From: Flavobacteriales bacterium
GTDB taxonomy: Bacteria > Bacteroidota > Bacteroidia > Flavobacteriales_F > PHOS-HE28
Length of the DNA stretch: 64,000 bases
Direction of reading: 5' to 3'
Assembly (NCBI GenBank): GCA_016710965.1
Contig: JADJTW010000015.1
Span: forward strand, 1 to 64,000
The translations under genes and the position numbers were made by a program. Every line of letters starts with the position of its first letter. The stretch's first letter is position 1. Below are positions 43,149 to 52,900 of the stretch, one piece after another. Under the pieces are notes generated by a model. It worked only from the letters and a program-made list of their open reading frames with translations. It was not told where the DNA came from and did no database searches.

Positions 43149-44711
43149 ATGAGCACGACCATCGCCCCACTGAAGAACAAGATCGCAGACGTGTTAATCA
43201 GATTGTGCGTGGGCGCCATGAACAGCGGTGTTTCCACGGGAGCGAAGACACTGAGGGGGGAGGGTAACGTGCTGGAAAGCAACAGTCCCGTGGATGCAGC
43301 GCTCATCGGTTCGGTGCGCGGCGCAAGTCGTGCGGAGTACGATGCGGTAATCGCTACGGCACAACGCGGCTTCGAAGAGTGGCGCACCTGGCCCGCACCC
43401 AAGCGTGGCGAGGTGGTGCGACAGTTCGGTGAAGAATTGCGCATCCACAAAGCAGAGCTTGGCAAGCTCGTGAGCTACGAAATGGGCAAGAGCTACCAAG
43501 AAGGGCTGGGCGAGGTGCAGGAGATGATCGACATCTGCGATTTCGCCGTCGGGCTCGCGCGCCAGTTGCATGGACTCACTATGCACAGCGAACGTCCCGA
43601 CCATCGCATGTACGAGCAATGGCACCCGCTCGGCGTGATCGGCATCATAAGCGCGTTCAACTTTCCGGTTGCGGTGTGGAGCTGGAATGCCACGCTCGCC
43701 TGGGTGAGCGGCAATAGCTGCGTCTGGAAGCCCAGCGAAAAGACGCCGCTCTGCAGTATCGCCTGCCAGCGCATCGCTGCCGAAGTGTTCAAGCGCAACC
43801 ACGTGCCCGAGGGTGTAAGCTGCATCATCAATGGCGGACGAGAGGTAGGGGAGTGGATGAGCCACGACGAGCGCGTTCCGTTGGTCAGCGCGACCGGCAG
43901 CACACGTATGGGGAAGGCCGTGGGTGCGGCGGTAGGCCAACGCCTCGGGCGCTCATTGCTTGAGCTCGGTGGCAACAATGCGATAATCATCAGCGACAAG
44001 GCCGACTTGGACATGTCGCTCATCGGTTGCGTCTTTGGCGCGGTGGGCACGGCCGGCCAGCGTTGCACCAGTACGCGCCGGTTAATCATACACGAAAAGG
44101 TCTACGATGCCTTCACTCAGAAACTGAAGAGGGCCTACGGTCAGCTGCTCATCGGCGATCCGCTCGACGAGAAGAACCACATGGGGCCGCTCATCGACAC
44201 ACAAGCCGTTGCCTTGTACCAGAGCGCTTTGAAGGCTGCGGTGGAGCAGGGGGGGGGGGTGCTGGTGGAGGGTGGGGCACTAAGAGGCGATGGCTACGCA
44301 AGCGGTTGCTACGTGAAGCCTGCCGTCGTGGAAGCCCGACCCGACATGCCCATCGTGCAGGAGGAGACCTTTGCACCCATCCTCTATGTGATGCGCTATA
44401 GCGGTGATGTGAACGCCGCCATCGCCATCCAAAACAATGTGAAGCAAGGCTTGAGCAGCGCTATCATGACGCTCGACCTGCGCGAAGCCGAGCGCTTCCT
44501 TGGCGCAGCAGGAAGCGATTGCGGCATCGCCAATGTGAACATCGGAACCAGCGGCGCGGAGATCGGCGGTGCCTTCGGCGGTGAAAAGGAAACCGGCGGT
44601 GGTCGCGAAAGCGGCAGCGATGCTTGGAAGGCCTATATGCGCCGTCAGACGAATACGATCAATTACGGCGCGAGCCTCCCGCTAGCGCAGGGCATCCGGT
44701 TCGACCTCTAA
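43149..44711 (+). CDS. Aldehyde dehydrogenase, ALDH7 / alpha-aminoadipic semialdehyde (piperideine-6-carboxylate) dehydrogenase type
   Basis: A 520-residue NAD-dependent dehydrogenase. The ATG at 43149 (MSTTIAPLKNKIADVL) gives normal ALDH7 length. Signatures are IGIISAFNFPVAVWSWN, the general-base Glu in LLELGGNNA, the catalytic Cys in GTAGQRCTSTRRL and the antiquitin-type C-terminal run EIGGAFGGEKETGGGRESG. The family oxidises alpha-aminoadipic semialdehyde in lysine catabolism, so a lysine-degradation role is likely but the neighbours are not lysine genes. An 11-G run at 44249-44259 encodes three consecutive Gly, making the gene prone to slippage; the frame is intact here. Confidence 0.9.
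   Translation: MSTTIAPLKNKIADVLIRLCVGAMNSGVSTGAKTLRGEGNVLESNSPVDAALIGSVRGASRAEYDAVIATAQRGFEEWRTWPAPKRGEVVRQFGEELRIHKAELGKLVSYEMGKSYQEGLGEVQEMIDICDFAVGLARQLHGLTMHSERPDHRMYEQWHPLGVIGIISAFNFPVAVWSWNATLAWVSGNSCVWKPSEKTPLCSIACQRIAAEVFKRNHVPEGVSCIINGGREVGEWMSHDERVPLVSATGSTRMGKAVGAAVGQRLGRSLLELGGNNAIIISDKADLDMSLIGCVFGAVGTAGQRCTSTRRLIIHEKVYDAFTQKLKRAYGQLLIGDPLDEKNHMGPLIDTQAVALYQSALKAAVEQGGGVLVEGGALRGDGYASGCYVKPAVVEARPDMPIVQEETFAPILYVMRYSGDVNAAIAIQNNVKQGLSSAIMTLDLREAERFLGAAGSDCGIANVNIGTSGAEIGGAFGGEKETGGGRESGSDAWKAYMRRQTNTINYGASLPLAQGIRFDL
44249..44259. repeat. Homopolymeric tract of 11 G inside the ALDH7 gene
   Basis: Eleven consecutive G (within CAG GGG GGG GGG GTG) in codons for Gln-Gly-Gly-Gly-Val. 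Change by one base would truncate the enzyme before its C-terminal third. Confidence 0.95.
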
Positions 44712-44752
44712 GCCTCCTGGCGGAGGCGTACTACAACGTCCGAGGGGTGGTC

Positions 44753-44779
44753 TTGGCCAAAAACGCCCGTCTATCTTCG
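44753..44779 (+). promoter_or_regulatory. Promoter of the thioredoxin-like lipoprotein gene (TTG-N16-TATCTTCG)
   Basis: TTG at 44753-44755 and TATCTTCG at 44772-44779, spaced by 16 nt, which is shorter than usual. The box ends 13 nt before the ATG at 44793. Confidence 0.4.
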
Positions 44780-44792
44780 CCGCCATTCCAGC

Positions 44793-46031
44793 ATGCGCCA
44801 GCTCGCCGTTTATTCCTTGGTCGGAAGCCTACTAGTGTCTTGTGGAGACTCTGTCTCTCGTGTGGCTGAGCCGCGTCCCGGTCCGTGGCGCGTGGAGTTG
44901 GACCTGAATGGGTCCCCTCTGCCGTTCACATTCGACTTCTCTCGAACATCAGACTCATCCTGGGAGATGCATGTGCATAATGCCTCAGAAGACATCCGGG
45001 CCAGAGACATCGTTCTTCGTTCTGATTCTGTGATCATACGCATGTCCTTGTTCGATTCGGAATTCAAAGGCGTGTTGAGGGGCGATAGTGTCATTGAGGG
45101 GGGCTGGCACAATTACCTCAAGGGACCGGATTACACGATTCCATTCCGCGCACATGCCGGCGACGCCCCTCGTTTCGTGCAGCACGCTCCAGCATCCGCG
45201 TCGGTTGATGGTTCGTGGAAGACGGTGTTCAGCGATGGTACGCCCGACGCTTACAACGCGATCGGCCTCTTCCGTCAAGACGGCGCTGGGGCGGTGACGG
45301 GTACGTTCATGACGGAAACCGGCGACTACCGCTTTCTCTCGGGCAGCCTCAGCGGCGATTCTTTGCTTCTGTCATGCTTTGACGGTTCGCACGCATTTCT
45401 CTTCCAGGCGGTGTTGCGAAACGATACGCTGCTCGGCACCTTCACCAGCGGCGTACACTGGCAAGAGCCATGGAAAGCGGTGCGTGACGAATCGTATCGC
45501 CTTCGGGACCCGGACTCCTTGACGGCCTTGCGCGAGGGGTATGACATGGTGGACTTCCGCTTCATGGATACTGATGGCAGAATGGTATCCCGCTCCGACG
45601 TCGCGTATCAAGGAAAGCCAATGATGGTCCAGGTGATGGGCAGTTGGTGCCCGAACTGCGTTGATGAAGCCCGCCTGCTCCGAGATGTACACGACCAATA
45701 CCACCAGCGAGGATTGGAGGTGGTTGCCATCGCATTCGAGAAACAAGAGGACCCCGAAATGGCCATGGTCGCGCTACGACGATTCAAGGCCGCGCTGGAT
45801 ATTCCCTATCCCATCCTTTATGGCGGCACGGCCTCCAAGGAAGAGGCTGGGCGCAAGCTTCCCTTCCTTGACCACCTGATGAGCTATCCAACTTGCATCT
45901 TCATTGATCGCAAGGGGGTTGTTCGACGTATTCGGACAGGATTCTATGGCCCGGGAACGGGCGAGCATTACGAGCACTACAAGCAGAACCTCGAATCCTT
46001 CATCGAGAAACTGCTCGCAGAGGGCGCCTAG
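44793..46031 (+). CDS. TlpA/thioredoxin-like lipoprotein
   Basis: A 412-residue protein with a lipoprotein signal (MRQLAVYSLVGSLLVSCGDS). Residues about 20-250 are a beta-rich domain of the kind found in TlpA-like Bacteroidota proteins. The C-terminal thioredoxin fold has the active site VMGSWCPNCVDEA (Cys-Pro-Asn-Cys) and the cis-Pro segment YPTCIFIDRKG. Expected to act as a thiol-disulfide reductant in the envelope, for example on cytochrome c maturation substrates or misoxidised proteins. Stands alone; converges on the M28 peptidase gene 16 bp away, where a small GGGCC-AAC-GGCCC hairpin sits (46032-46044). Confidence 0.9.
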   Translation: MRQLAVYSLVGSLLVSCGDSVSRVAEPRPGPWRVELDLNGSPLPFTFDFSRTSDSSWEMHVHNASEDIRARDIVLRSDSVIIRMSLFDSEFKGVLRGDSVIEGGWHNYLKGPDYTIPFRAHAGDAPRFVQHAPASASVDGSWKTVFSDGTPDAYNAIGLFRQDGAGAVTGTFMTETGDYRFLSGSLSGDSLLLSCFDGSHAFLFQAVLRNDTLLGTFTSGVHWQEPWKAVRDESYRLRDPDSLTALREGYDMVDFRFMDTDGRMVSRSDVAYQGKPMMVQVMGSWCPNCVDEARLLRDVHDQYHQRGLEVVAIAFEKQEDPEMAMVALRRFKAALDIPYPILYGGTASKEEAGRKLPFLDHLMSYPTCIFIDRKGVVRRIRTGFYGPGTGEHYEHYKQNLESFIEKLLAEGA

Positions 46032-46047
46032 GGCCAACGGCCCAACC

Positions 46048-47562
46048 CTACTTGATCGGCCTGTCCACCACTAGCCTTTCTTCCCGATTGGCAATGTTCC
46101 AGGCTGTATGGAAGACCAAGCGGGCCCTCTGCTGAAGAAGGTCGAATTGGATCTTCTCCACATCATCACCGGGCTGATGATAGTCCTCATGCACGCCACT
46201 GAAATAGAAGATGCTCGGTACTCCCTTTCGCGCGAAATTATAATGGTCGCTTCGGTAGTAGAACCGATTGGGGTCGTTCTCGTCGTTGAACGTATAGTCC
46301 AGCATCAAGCCAACCTGCTTGTTCGCGTCTTCATTCGCGGCATGCAGCTGGGTGCTCAGGCGATCACTTCCGATGATGTACACATACGGGGCGCTTGTTG
46401 AGTGTGCGCTGTCGACCCGTCCGATCATGTCGATGTTCAAGTCCGCCACGGTTTGCGCCAGCGGAAAAACCGGATTCTCGCTATAGTGCCGCGAGCCGAG
46501 GAGCCCCTTCTCCTCTCCGCTAACGGGCATCACTAGGATGCTTCGGCGCGGCCCATGGCCCGTCGCCTTGGCCTGTGCGAAGGCCTCGGCAATCTCCAAC
46601 AAGGCCACCGTGCCGCTGCCGTCGTCGTCAGCGCCGTTATACACCACGCCATTCTCGACGCCGATGTGATCATAGTGCGCCGTAAGCACTACGACCTCTT
46701 CCTTCTTGTCCGAGCCTTCTATGTAGGCAAGCACATTCTCCGCCAATACACGCTCCTCGGAAGTCTGGACGACCAGTCCAAGATCGCAGGCCCATCGCTT
46801 GCCCGCCCTCCTGCTCCGGATTCGAGCCACCGAAGTGCGCTTCAGGCCCTCATTCAGTACGCGGTCCTCCACCATGACCAGCTGTGCCCCCCTTGATCCG
46901 ACCCGCAGCCCCTGCGTCTCTGATGCCAGGCGCATTCGGGTTCCTCCGGCATGCACCATCTCCCTCCACGATGTGAGATCGGGCATGGTCACCCAGATCG
47001 TGCGCGGCTCTTGCTTGCGCACAGCTTCTATTCGCGTCCGCAACAAAAGCATGGCCGGTTCTCCTTCGCCAAGGGCGGCGCCGTCCACGACAACATCCTG
47101 ACCGTGGACGACCTTGTCCTTCAGCGTGGCCTTCGCCTCGCCCAGAAACACTACCTCGTTCACACGAAGGCTCTCCTTGAGCTCCTCGTTGAAGTAGATT
47201 ATGCCGTCGAACAATCGATGCTCGCTTCTCGTCGTGTTCACGGCCATCTCTCCCGCCTTCTCTGCAATCAGTTCATATTGCTGGAAGTAGCCGTCCAGTA
47301 TTTCCCGGTCCTCACTCTCGGGCACGCCGGGAATTCCCATGCGTATGAACTCTTGCCTGAGGTACTGTGCCGCCATCTTCTGGCCCTCCTTCCCGGTATC
47401 GCGCCCCTGATAGGCATCACTTGCGAGCACGAGCAAGTGCGACCGAAGCTCCTCCTGTGTGATGCCCCAGGCAAAATGCGCCGCGAGCGTGTCGGCCTGG
47501 GCCAACAGGATAGGAAAGGGTATAGTGAGAAGGGTAACTAGGAGAATCGGCCTTGGTCCCAT
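46048..47562 (-). CDS. Secreted M28-family zinc aminopeptidase (first copy)
   Basis: A 504-residue exopeptidase with signal peptide MGPRPILLVTLLTIPFPILL. A PA-like insert lies around residues 150-240. Zinc and catalytic residues of M28 are visible in order: His in TAHYDHIG, bridging Asp in NGADDDGSG, catalytic Glu in VSGEEKGLLGS, Asp in LNIDMIG and His in VHEDYHQPGDD. Probably releases N-terminal residues from peptides outside the inner membrane. Its start is 4 nt after the rpiB stop on the same strand, so the two form an operon. A second M28 peptidase lies at 58952. Confidence 0.92.
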   Translation of the reverse strand: MGPRPILLVTLLTIPFPILLAQADTLAAHFAWGITQEELRSHLLVLASDAYQGRDTGKEGQKMAAQYLRQEFIRMGIPGVPESEDREILDGYFQQYELIAEKAGEMAVNTTRSEHRLFDGIIYFNEELKESLRVNEVVFLGEAKATLKDKVVHGQDVVVDGAALGEGEPAMLLLRTRIEAVRKQEPRTIWVTMPDLTSWREMVHAGGTRMRLASETQGLRVGSRGAQLVMVEDRVLNEGLKRTSVARIRSRRAGKRWACDLGLVVQTSEERVLAENVLAYIEGSDKKEEVVVLTAHYDHIGVENGVVYNGADDDGSGTVALLEIAEAFAQAKATGHGPRRSILVMPVSGEEKGLLGSRHYSENPVFPLAQTVADLNIDMIGRVDSAHSTSAPYVYIIGSDRLSTQLHAANEDANKQVGLMLDYTFNDENDPNRFYYRSDHYNFARKGVPSIFYFSGVHEDYHQPGDDVEKIQFDLLQQRARLVFHTAWNIANREERLVVDRPIK

Positions 47563-47566
47563 CGGC

Positions 47567-48007
47567 TCAGCAAACTTGGTCTATCTTCTTCACCCTTCGC
47601 TCGTGACGCCCTCCCTCGAAGCGGGCTGTCAAGAAAGCGTCCACGATATCGAGGCCGTCTTGTGAACTGATGAACCGTGCCGGGAGTGATACCACGTTCG
47701 CGTTGTTGTGTTCCCGGGCGAGAGCGGCAACGGCGGGTGTCCATGCCAGCGCTGCCCTTATCCCCTGGTGCTTGTTGGCCGTGATGTTCACCCCATTTCC
47801 GCTGCCGCATACCAGAACTCCAAGTGCTTCAGCATCGCCAGAAACGCTCTTGGCAACATCATGGGCGAAGTCGGGATAGTCCACGCTTTGCTCTGAAAAG
47901 GCACCCTTGTCCACCACCTCCAGGTCCCCTGCGGACAAGTGGGCCTTGATGCTCTCTTTGAGGTTATAGCCAGCGTGGTCACAGCCGATGATCACCCGTT
48001 TCAGCAT
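47567..48007 (-). CDS. rpiB: Ribose-5-phosphate isomerase B
   Basis: A 146-residue enzyme interconverting ribulose 5-phosphate and ribose 5-phosphate in the pentose phosphate pathway, feeding Prs (present at 56101). Family motifs are IIGCDHAGYNLKE at the N-terminus, VDYPDFA, and the phosphate-binding CGSGNGVNITANK, where the usual catalytic Cys of the CGTGxG-type loop is kept. The ATG at 48007 follows a TATCTTTG -7 box by 4 nt, so the frame opening further upstream at 48112 is rejected. Confidence 0.95.
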   Translation of the reverse strand: MLKRVIIGCDHAGYNLKESIKAHLSAGDLEVVDKGAFSEQSVDYPDFAHDVAKSVSGDAEALGVLVCGSGNGVNITANKHQGIRAALAWTPAVAALAREHNNANVVSLPARFISSQDGLDIVDAFLTARFEGGRHERRVKKIDQVC

Positions 48008-48011
48008 GTGC

Positions 48012-48019
48012 CAAAGATA
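48012..48019 (-). promoter_or_regulatory. -7 box (TATCTTTG) for rpiB
   Basis: Perfect TAnnTTTG match on the minus strand, 4 nt before the rpiB ATG. Predicts a leaderless or near-leaderless message. Confidence 0.5.
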
Positions 48020-48312
48020 CCCGCGCGCCAATGGTATTTTCATCCACGATCGGATCGTTGAACAAGCCGAATGATCGTTGATAAGAGCTGATTCTTTCGT
48101 GGCCATCAACATCCTCTGGGGCTATTGATGTCAGATTGTCTCCTTAGGGGATATTTCTCCATTATTCTTCACGTCGATCCAACCGTCTTCTGGCCGAAAG
48201 CGGGCCACGTTCTGCTCACAAGTCCTGCTCAATTGGATAATTCACGATCGTTCATACGTCGGGATTTACTGATGCCTGGCTTGGATTTGGTGCATATGCC
48301 GACACGCACTGG

Positions 48313-48339
48313 TTGTTAGTTCATGGTGGACTAACTTTG
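48313..48339 (+). promoter_or_regulatory. Promoter for the YwqK-repeat gene (TTG-N16-TAACTTTG)
   Basis: TTG at 48313-48315 and TAACTTTG at 48332-48339. The box lies 92 nt upstream of the ATG, giving a leader of about 85 nt, unusually long for this window. Confidence 0.4.
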
Positions 48340-48431
48340 ATAACTCCTATTTGCAAGCTTTTTCTCCTAGCACCATCAACCATATGAACAGCACATACTA
48401 TTACTATATCAATATCTAATAAGAATATCTG

Positions 48432-49958
48432 ATGAAGAGAGGGGTGAATTGCCTGGTTTCGTTGTTTCTGATTTGTTCTGCACAGGCGCAATCGGAGGAT
48501 GGATACAAGCAGTACTTTCATGCCAATGGCAATCTCAGCAGCGAAGGATATCTGGTGAACGGAAAGCCCGAAGGTTGGTGGAAGACGTATTTCGAAGATG
48601 GCACGATCCGTTCAGAAGGGGGCCGCAAGCAATTCATGCTGGATAGTTTGTGGCGGTTCTATTCCTCTGATGGCCGCTTGCAGACGGAAATATGGTATCG
48701 CGATGACAAGAAGGAAGGTCCTTCGCGGCGATTCGATTCCACGGGAGTGGTGTTGAGCATGGAAACATATGTCGCTGACCTGCGCGAGGGAATGTCGTAT
48801 TACTTCCATCCGAATGGAGTGCGCTATCGTGATATACCCTTCAAGGCCGGCAAGGAAGAAGGACGAGGCACTGAGTATGCAGAAGATGGTCGCGTAGTCG
48901 CGTTGCTCACCTACGGCGCAGGCATGCTGCGTAAGCGCGAGGAGATCAACCGGATCGATGCCATGGGCATGAGGCAGGGCCCTTGGAAGGAGTTCCATCC
49001 GAATGGCAAGGTGCGGTGGGAGGTGAACTTCGTTGATGACCGTCGACAAGGGATCTACAAGGAGTATGATGCGCAGGGTAACCTGAAAGAGCTGATCAAA
49101 TATGATGGAGGCGTTGTTGATGAACGGGCGCAGGAGACACTTACCGTAGAGATCAAGCGAACGTTCCATCCGAACGGCAGGGTTGCTTCCATAGGCAGTT
49201 ACTCGCGCGGTGGCAGGCGCGAAGGCTTGTTCAAGGAGTTCAACCTGGACGGTACGATCGCCTCCGCCAAGATCTACCAAGGCGACCAGCTCATCAGCAC
49301 GGGCATGGTAAACGAGCTGGGTGTGATGGAAGGGGCGTGGGCGGAGTACTATGTCACCGGTGAGAAGCGCGCAGAAGGGGCGTACAAGGAGGGAAAGAAG
49401 GAGGGCGAATGGTCTTTCTATCACCGTAGCGGCAAGGTGGAACAGAGGGGCAAGTATCAGAACGGACTTGCGCAAGGCACTTGGCAGTGGTTCTACGAAT
49501 CAGGCGCACTTCACCGTGAAGAGCTGTACCGCAAGGGCAAGGAGGACGGCGCCTCGATCGAGATGGATGAGCAGGGCAAGACCATCACGAAGGGCGAGTA
49601 CATCGATGGACTGAAAGAGGGCAAGTGGCTCTACGATGTCGGCGACCATCGCGAAGAAGGCGCATACAAGGGAGGCCTCAAGGATGGCGCCTGGGTATGC
49701 ACCTATGAAAACGGAAGGAAGTACTCCACGGGATCCTTCGTGGATGGTGAGCTGACCGGCAAGCACAAGTGGTATTGGCCGAATGGGCAAACCAAGCTCG
49801 AAGGCCGGTACGCGGCAGGCCTGGAACAGGGAGACTTCACGCATTTTGACCCCGATGGCAACATCGTGCTTGTCATCAAGTACCGCGATGGTGCTGAAAT
49901 CCGAGTGGATGGAACTCGCATTCCACCTCCATATGAAGCCGGAGCCGACCAGCCATAG
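48432..49958 (+). CDS. YwqK/MORN-type repeat protein
   Basis: A 508-residue secreted protein (signal MKRGVNCLVSLFLICSAQAQ) made almost entirely of about 20 short repeats of roughly 23 residues, each like YFHPNG-x-R followed by a short strand and KEGxW, for example GPWKEFHPNGKVRWEVNF and EGEWSFYHRSGKVEQRGKY. These are YwqK-type antitoxin-like or MORN_2 repeats forming beta-hairpin ladders. Database names often call such proteins YwqK-family antitoxins, but no toxin gene is adjacent, so that label should not be taken as function. Possibly a protein- or lipid-binding scaffold of the envelope. Confidence 0.88.
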   Translation: MKRGVNCLVSLFLICSAQAQSEDGYKQYFHANGNLSSEGYLVNGKPEGWWKTYFEDGTIRSEGGRKQFMLDSLWRFYSSDGRLQTEIWYRDDKKEGPSRRFDSTGVVLSMETYVADLREGMSYYFHPNGVRYRDIPFKAGKEEGRGTEYAEDGRVVALLTYGAGMLRKREEINRIDAMGMRQGPWKEFHPNGKVRWEVNFVDDRRQGIYKEYDAQGNLKELIKYDGGVVDERAQETLTVEIKRTFHPNGRVASIGSYSRGGRREGLFKEFNLDGTIASAKIYQGDQLISTGMVNELGVMEGAWAEYYVTGEKRAEGAYKEGKKEGEWSFYHRSGKVEQRGKYQNGLAQGTWQWFYESGALHREELYRKGKEDGASIEMDEQGKTITKGEYIDGLKEGKWLYDVGDHREEGAYKGGLKDGAWVCTYENGRKYSTGSFVDGELTGKHKWYWPNGQTKLEGRYAAGLEQGDFTHFDPDGNIVLVIKYRDGAEIRVDGTRIPPPYEAGADQP

Positions 49959-49986
49959 CGCGCCCCCAAGGTTTTAAGTTCGACCC

Positions 49987-52900
49987 ATGCAAGTGGACGC
50001 AGGTGCCGAGCTGGCGAAGGCATACTTGGAGCTCAAGCGCCAGTATGATGACTTGGTAAGCCGCAACCTGGCCGGTGTTTTCCGGACGACTATCGACGGT
50101 CGCTTCCTGGAATGCAACGATGCCATGGCCATGATTCTCGGCTTCGCCAACCGGAAGGAGCTGTTGGGCCACAGCGCCCATGAACTCTATCATTCACCGG
50201 AAGAACGCGACCACTTCATCCGAAACCTCTCGAAGGAGAAGAGGCTGATCAATTTCGAAGTGCGCCTTAAACACAACAGCGGCCGGGAGGTGTATGTATT
50301 GGAGAATGTCTTCCTCGATGAGGGAGCCGGTCGGGTGGCCACCGTTCAGGGCACGCTCATAGACATCACTTCCATCAGGCATGCGCAAGCAGAGCAACAA
50401 GCGCTGATGGCCAGCTACAAGAGCTTGGTAGAGCGGATACGCGACGGGCTGATATTGGTCGCGGATGGACGCGTGCGATATGCGAACCCGGCGGCCGAGC
50501 AAATGCTTGGCGGCCCTGTGCTAGGGCGCGAGCTTGTCCCTCTTTTCCATCCCGATGACCATGGGGCGGTCAAGAGCGCCATCGCGCTCGTTGGACCAAC
50601 GGACGCCGCGGTACGGGCCCGCCCGTTTCTACAGCCGGAACGAGAACTGCTCTTCAGTTGCGGTCCTTCCATGCACGACGGTGTCGCCGCTGTGCAAGTC
50701 ACGCTCCAGGACCACACTGCGCAGCAGCACTTGATCCGTGAGCGGGTTCGCTTGCAGATGGCCGAAGAGGTGAACCAGGTACTGCGCGAGGAGATCGCAG
50801 AGCACCGTCGCACGCAGGAGGCGCTCAGGCGTTCGCGTCGCTTCGCGCGCAACCTCATCGACAGTTCGCTCGACATGATCATGGCCGCTGATTCGGAAGG
50901 CCTCATCACCGAATACAATCCAGCAGCAACCCTTCGGTTCGGATTCGAAGCCGAAGAGGTCATCGGCACCGACACCCGGAAGCTGTATGCCGACCCAACG
51001 GAATACGCACGCGTGCAGGTCGAACTGGAAACCCATGGCGTGTACACGGGCGAAGTGCGCAATGTGGACAAGTTCGGCAACGAGTTCACTTCCTTCCTGG
51101 CCGCATCGCGGCTCTTCGACGAGAGCGGAACGCCGATCGGAGCGATGGGCGTCTCCCGCGACATCACGCGCATGAAGCGTGACCAAGAGGCATTGCGCGC
51201 GAGCGAGGAGCGATACCGCGACCTCTTCGAGAATGCCACGGACCTTATACAAAGCGTGGATACCGAGGGCCGTTTCGAGTACGTGAACGACGCTTGGCGG
51301 CGGACCCTGGGCTATACAGCGGAAGAGGTCGCCGAGCTTTCCATTTCAGATGTCGTGCATCCCAAGGAGGCCGCGGCGTGCAAGGCCTATTTCTCACAGG
51401 TGCTGGAAGGGAAGGACCCGGGTCCCATCCGAACCCTGTTCCGTGCCAAGGACGGCCGCGCGATCGCTGTAGAGGGCGCTGCGAACCTGCGCCGCAGCGA
51501 GGGCAAGCCCGCCGCAACGCGCAGCATCCTGAGGGACATCTCGCTTGTGGTCGATACGCGAAAACGGATCGAAGAGCACGAGGCCAAGCTGCGCGCCCTC
51601 TTCGAGAGCAGCGAACACATGTTCTGGACCGTGGATCCCGAAGTACGGCTTACCTCATACAACAAGGGCTACTCCGACATGATCGAACGCCTGCACGGAG
51701 TGCGGCCGGAGATCAGCACCGACCCCACGCGTCCAAAGCAACGTTTCGCCAGCGGTGACTACCACGACTTCTGGACCCGGAAGTATGCGGAAGCATTCTC
51801 AGGCAAGCCGATCCGATTCGAAACGGACCTGCTCGACAAGAACGGACATCGTGTTTGCAATGAGGTCTTCCTCAGCCCCGTCCTGAATGCTGATGGCCGA
51901 GTAACCGAGGTATTCGGCGTGGGGCACGAGATCACCGAGCAGAAGGAGGCCGAGGATACAGTGCGCGCGCAAGCGGCACGCCTCAAGGCCATCTTCGAGA
52001 GCTCGGCCAACATGATGATCTGGACGCTCGACAAAGAGATGCGGATCACCTCCTGCAACGAGCACTTTCTTTCCTCCATCGAAAGCGTGCATGGTATCGC
52101 CTTCAAGGTCGGGGATCACTTTGCCGACCGCATGGCGGCGCGAGTGGCACCTGAGCGCGCCAAAGAACTGCTTCTGCATTACGCGAATGCGCTGCGGGGA
52201 AGGCCGCAGCAATTCGAGGTCGAGCTCATCGACCTGCATGGACAGCCCGCGTGGGTGGAGAACTTCCTCAACCCGATCATCGTCAACGGCCGCGTGCAGG
52301 AGATCTCCTGCCTGGCATACGGCATCACCGACCGCGTGCGCTCGCAACGCGAGTTGGAACAGAGCCTGTCGGAGAAGGAGGTCCTGCTCAAAGAGGTGCA
52401 TCATCGGGTGAAGAACAACCTGCAAGTGATCAGCAGCATTATGAACCTGCAAAGCGGCAAGGTCGACGACGATCCGCGGCTGAAGGAAATCCTGCACCAC
52501 AGCCGCGACCGCATCCGCAGCATGTCGCTCATCCACGAGAGCCTCTACCAGACCAAGCAATTCAGCCTCATCGACATGAACAGCTACATCGATGGGCTGG
52601 CGCGGAACCTTGTCATGAGCTACAGCCTCAGTGGGCGCATTGAATTGGAGCTCGACATTCCGCAAGAGCGCGTGTACCTCGTGCTGGACCAAGCGATCCC
52701 GTGCGGGCTCATCCTCAATGAACTCATCAGCAACGCGCTCAAGCATGCCTACCCCGATGATGGCGGAGGTAAAGTGCGAGTTGGCTTGGCAGCCTCGGAG
52801 GGCGAGGTCCGCATACGGGTTGCCGACGACGGCGTTGGCATGGATGCGGCTGCGGAAGCGCGTCGTGAGAACAGCCTGGGACTGGAGCTTGTGAGCATGC

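Larger units (their letters stand above)
48008..48431. other. 424-bp intergenic region, AT-richer than average
   Basis: Divergent region between rpiB (minus) and the YwqK-repeat protein (plus). It holds a -7 box for each side (48012-48019 minus, 48332-48339 plus). The last 80 bp before 48432 are clearly AT-rich. A 64-codon plus-strand frame at 48125-48319 has no protein-like features. No structured RNA recognised. Confidence 0.5.

Noticed and set aside
44712..44727. Hairpin GCCTCC-TGGC-GGAGGC after the ALDH7 gene as a terminator
   Set aside because: The 6-bp stem is not followed by a T-run; a weak terminator is possible but not supported.
48125..48319. 64-codon plus-strand frame in the rpiB upstream region
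   Set aside because: No signal peptide, domain or start context, and it lies within otherwise non-coding AT-richer DNA.
48432..49958. Toxin-antitoxin system based on the YwqK repeats
   Set aside because: No toxin-like gene flanks it; neighbours are rpiB and a sensor kinase, and the YwqK name alone is not evidence.
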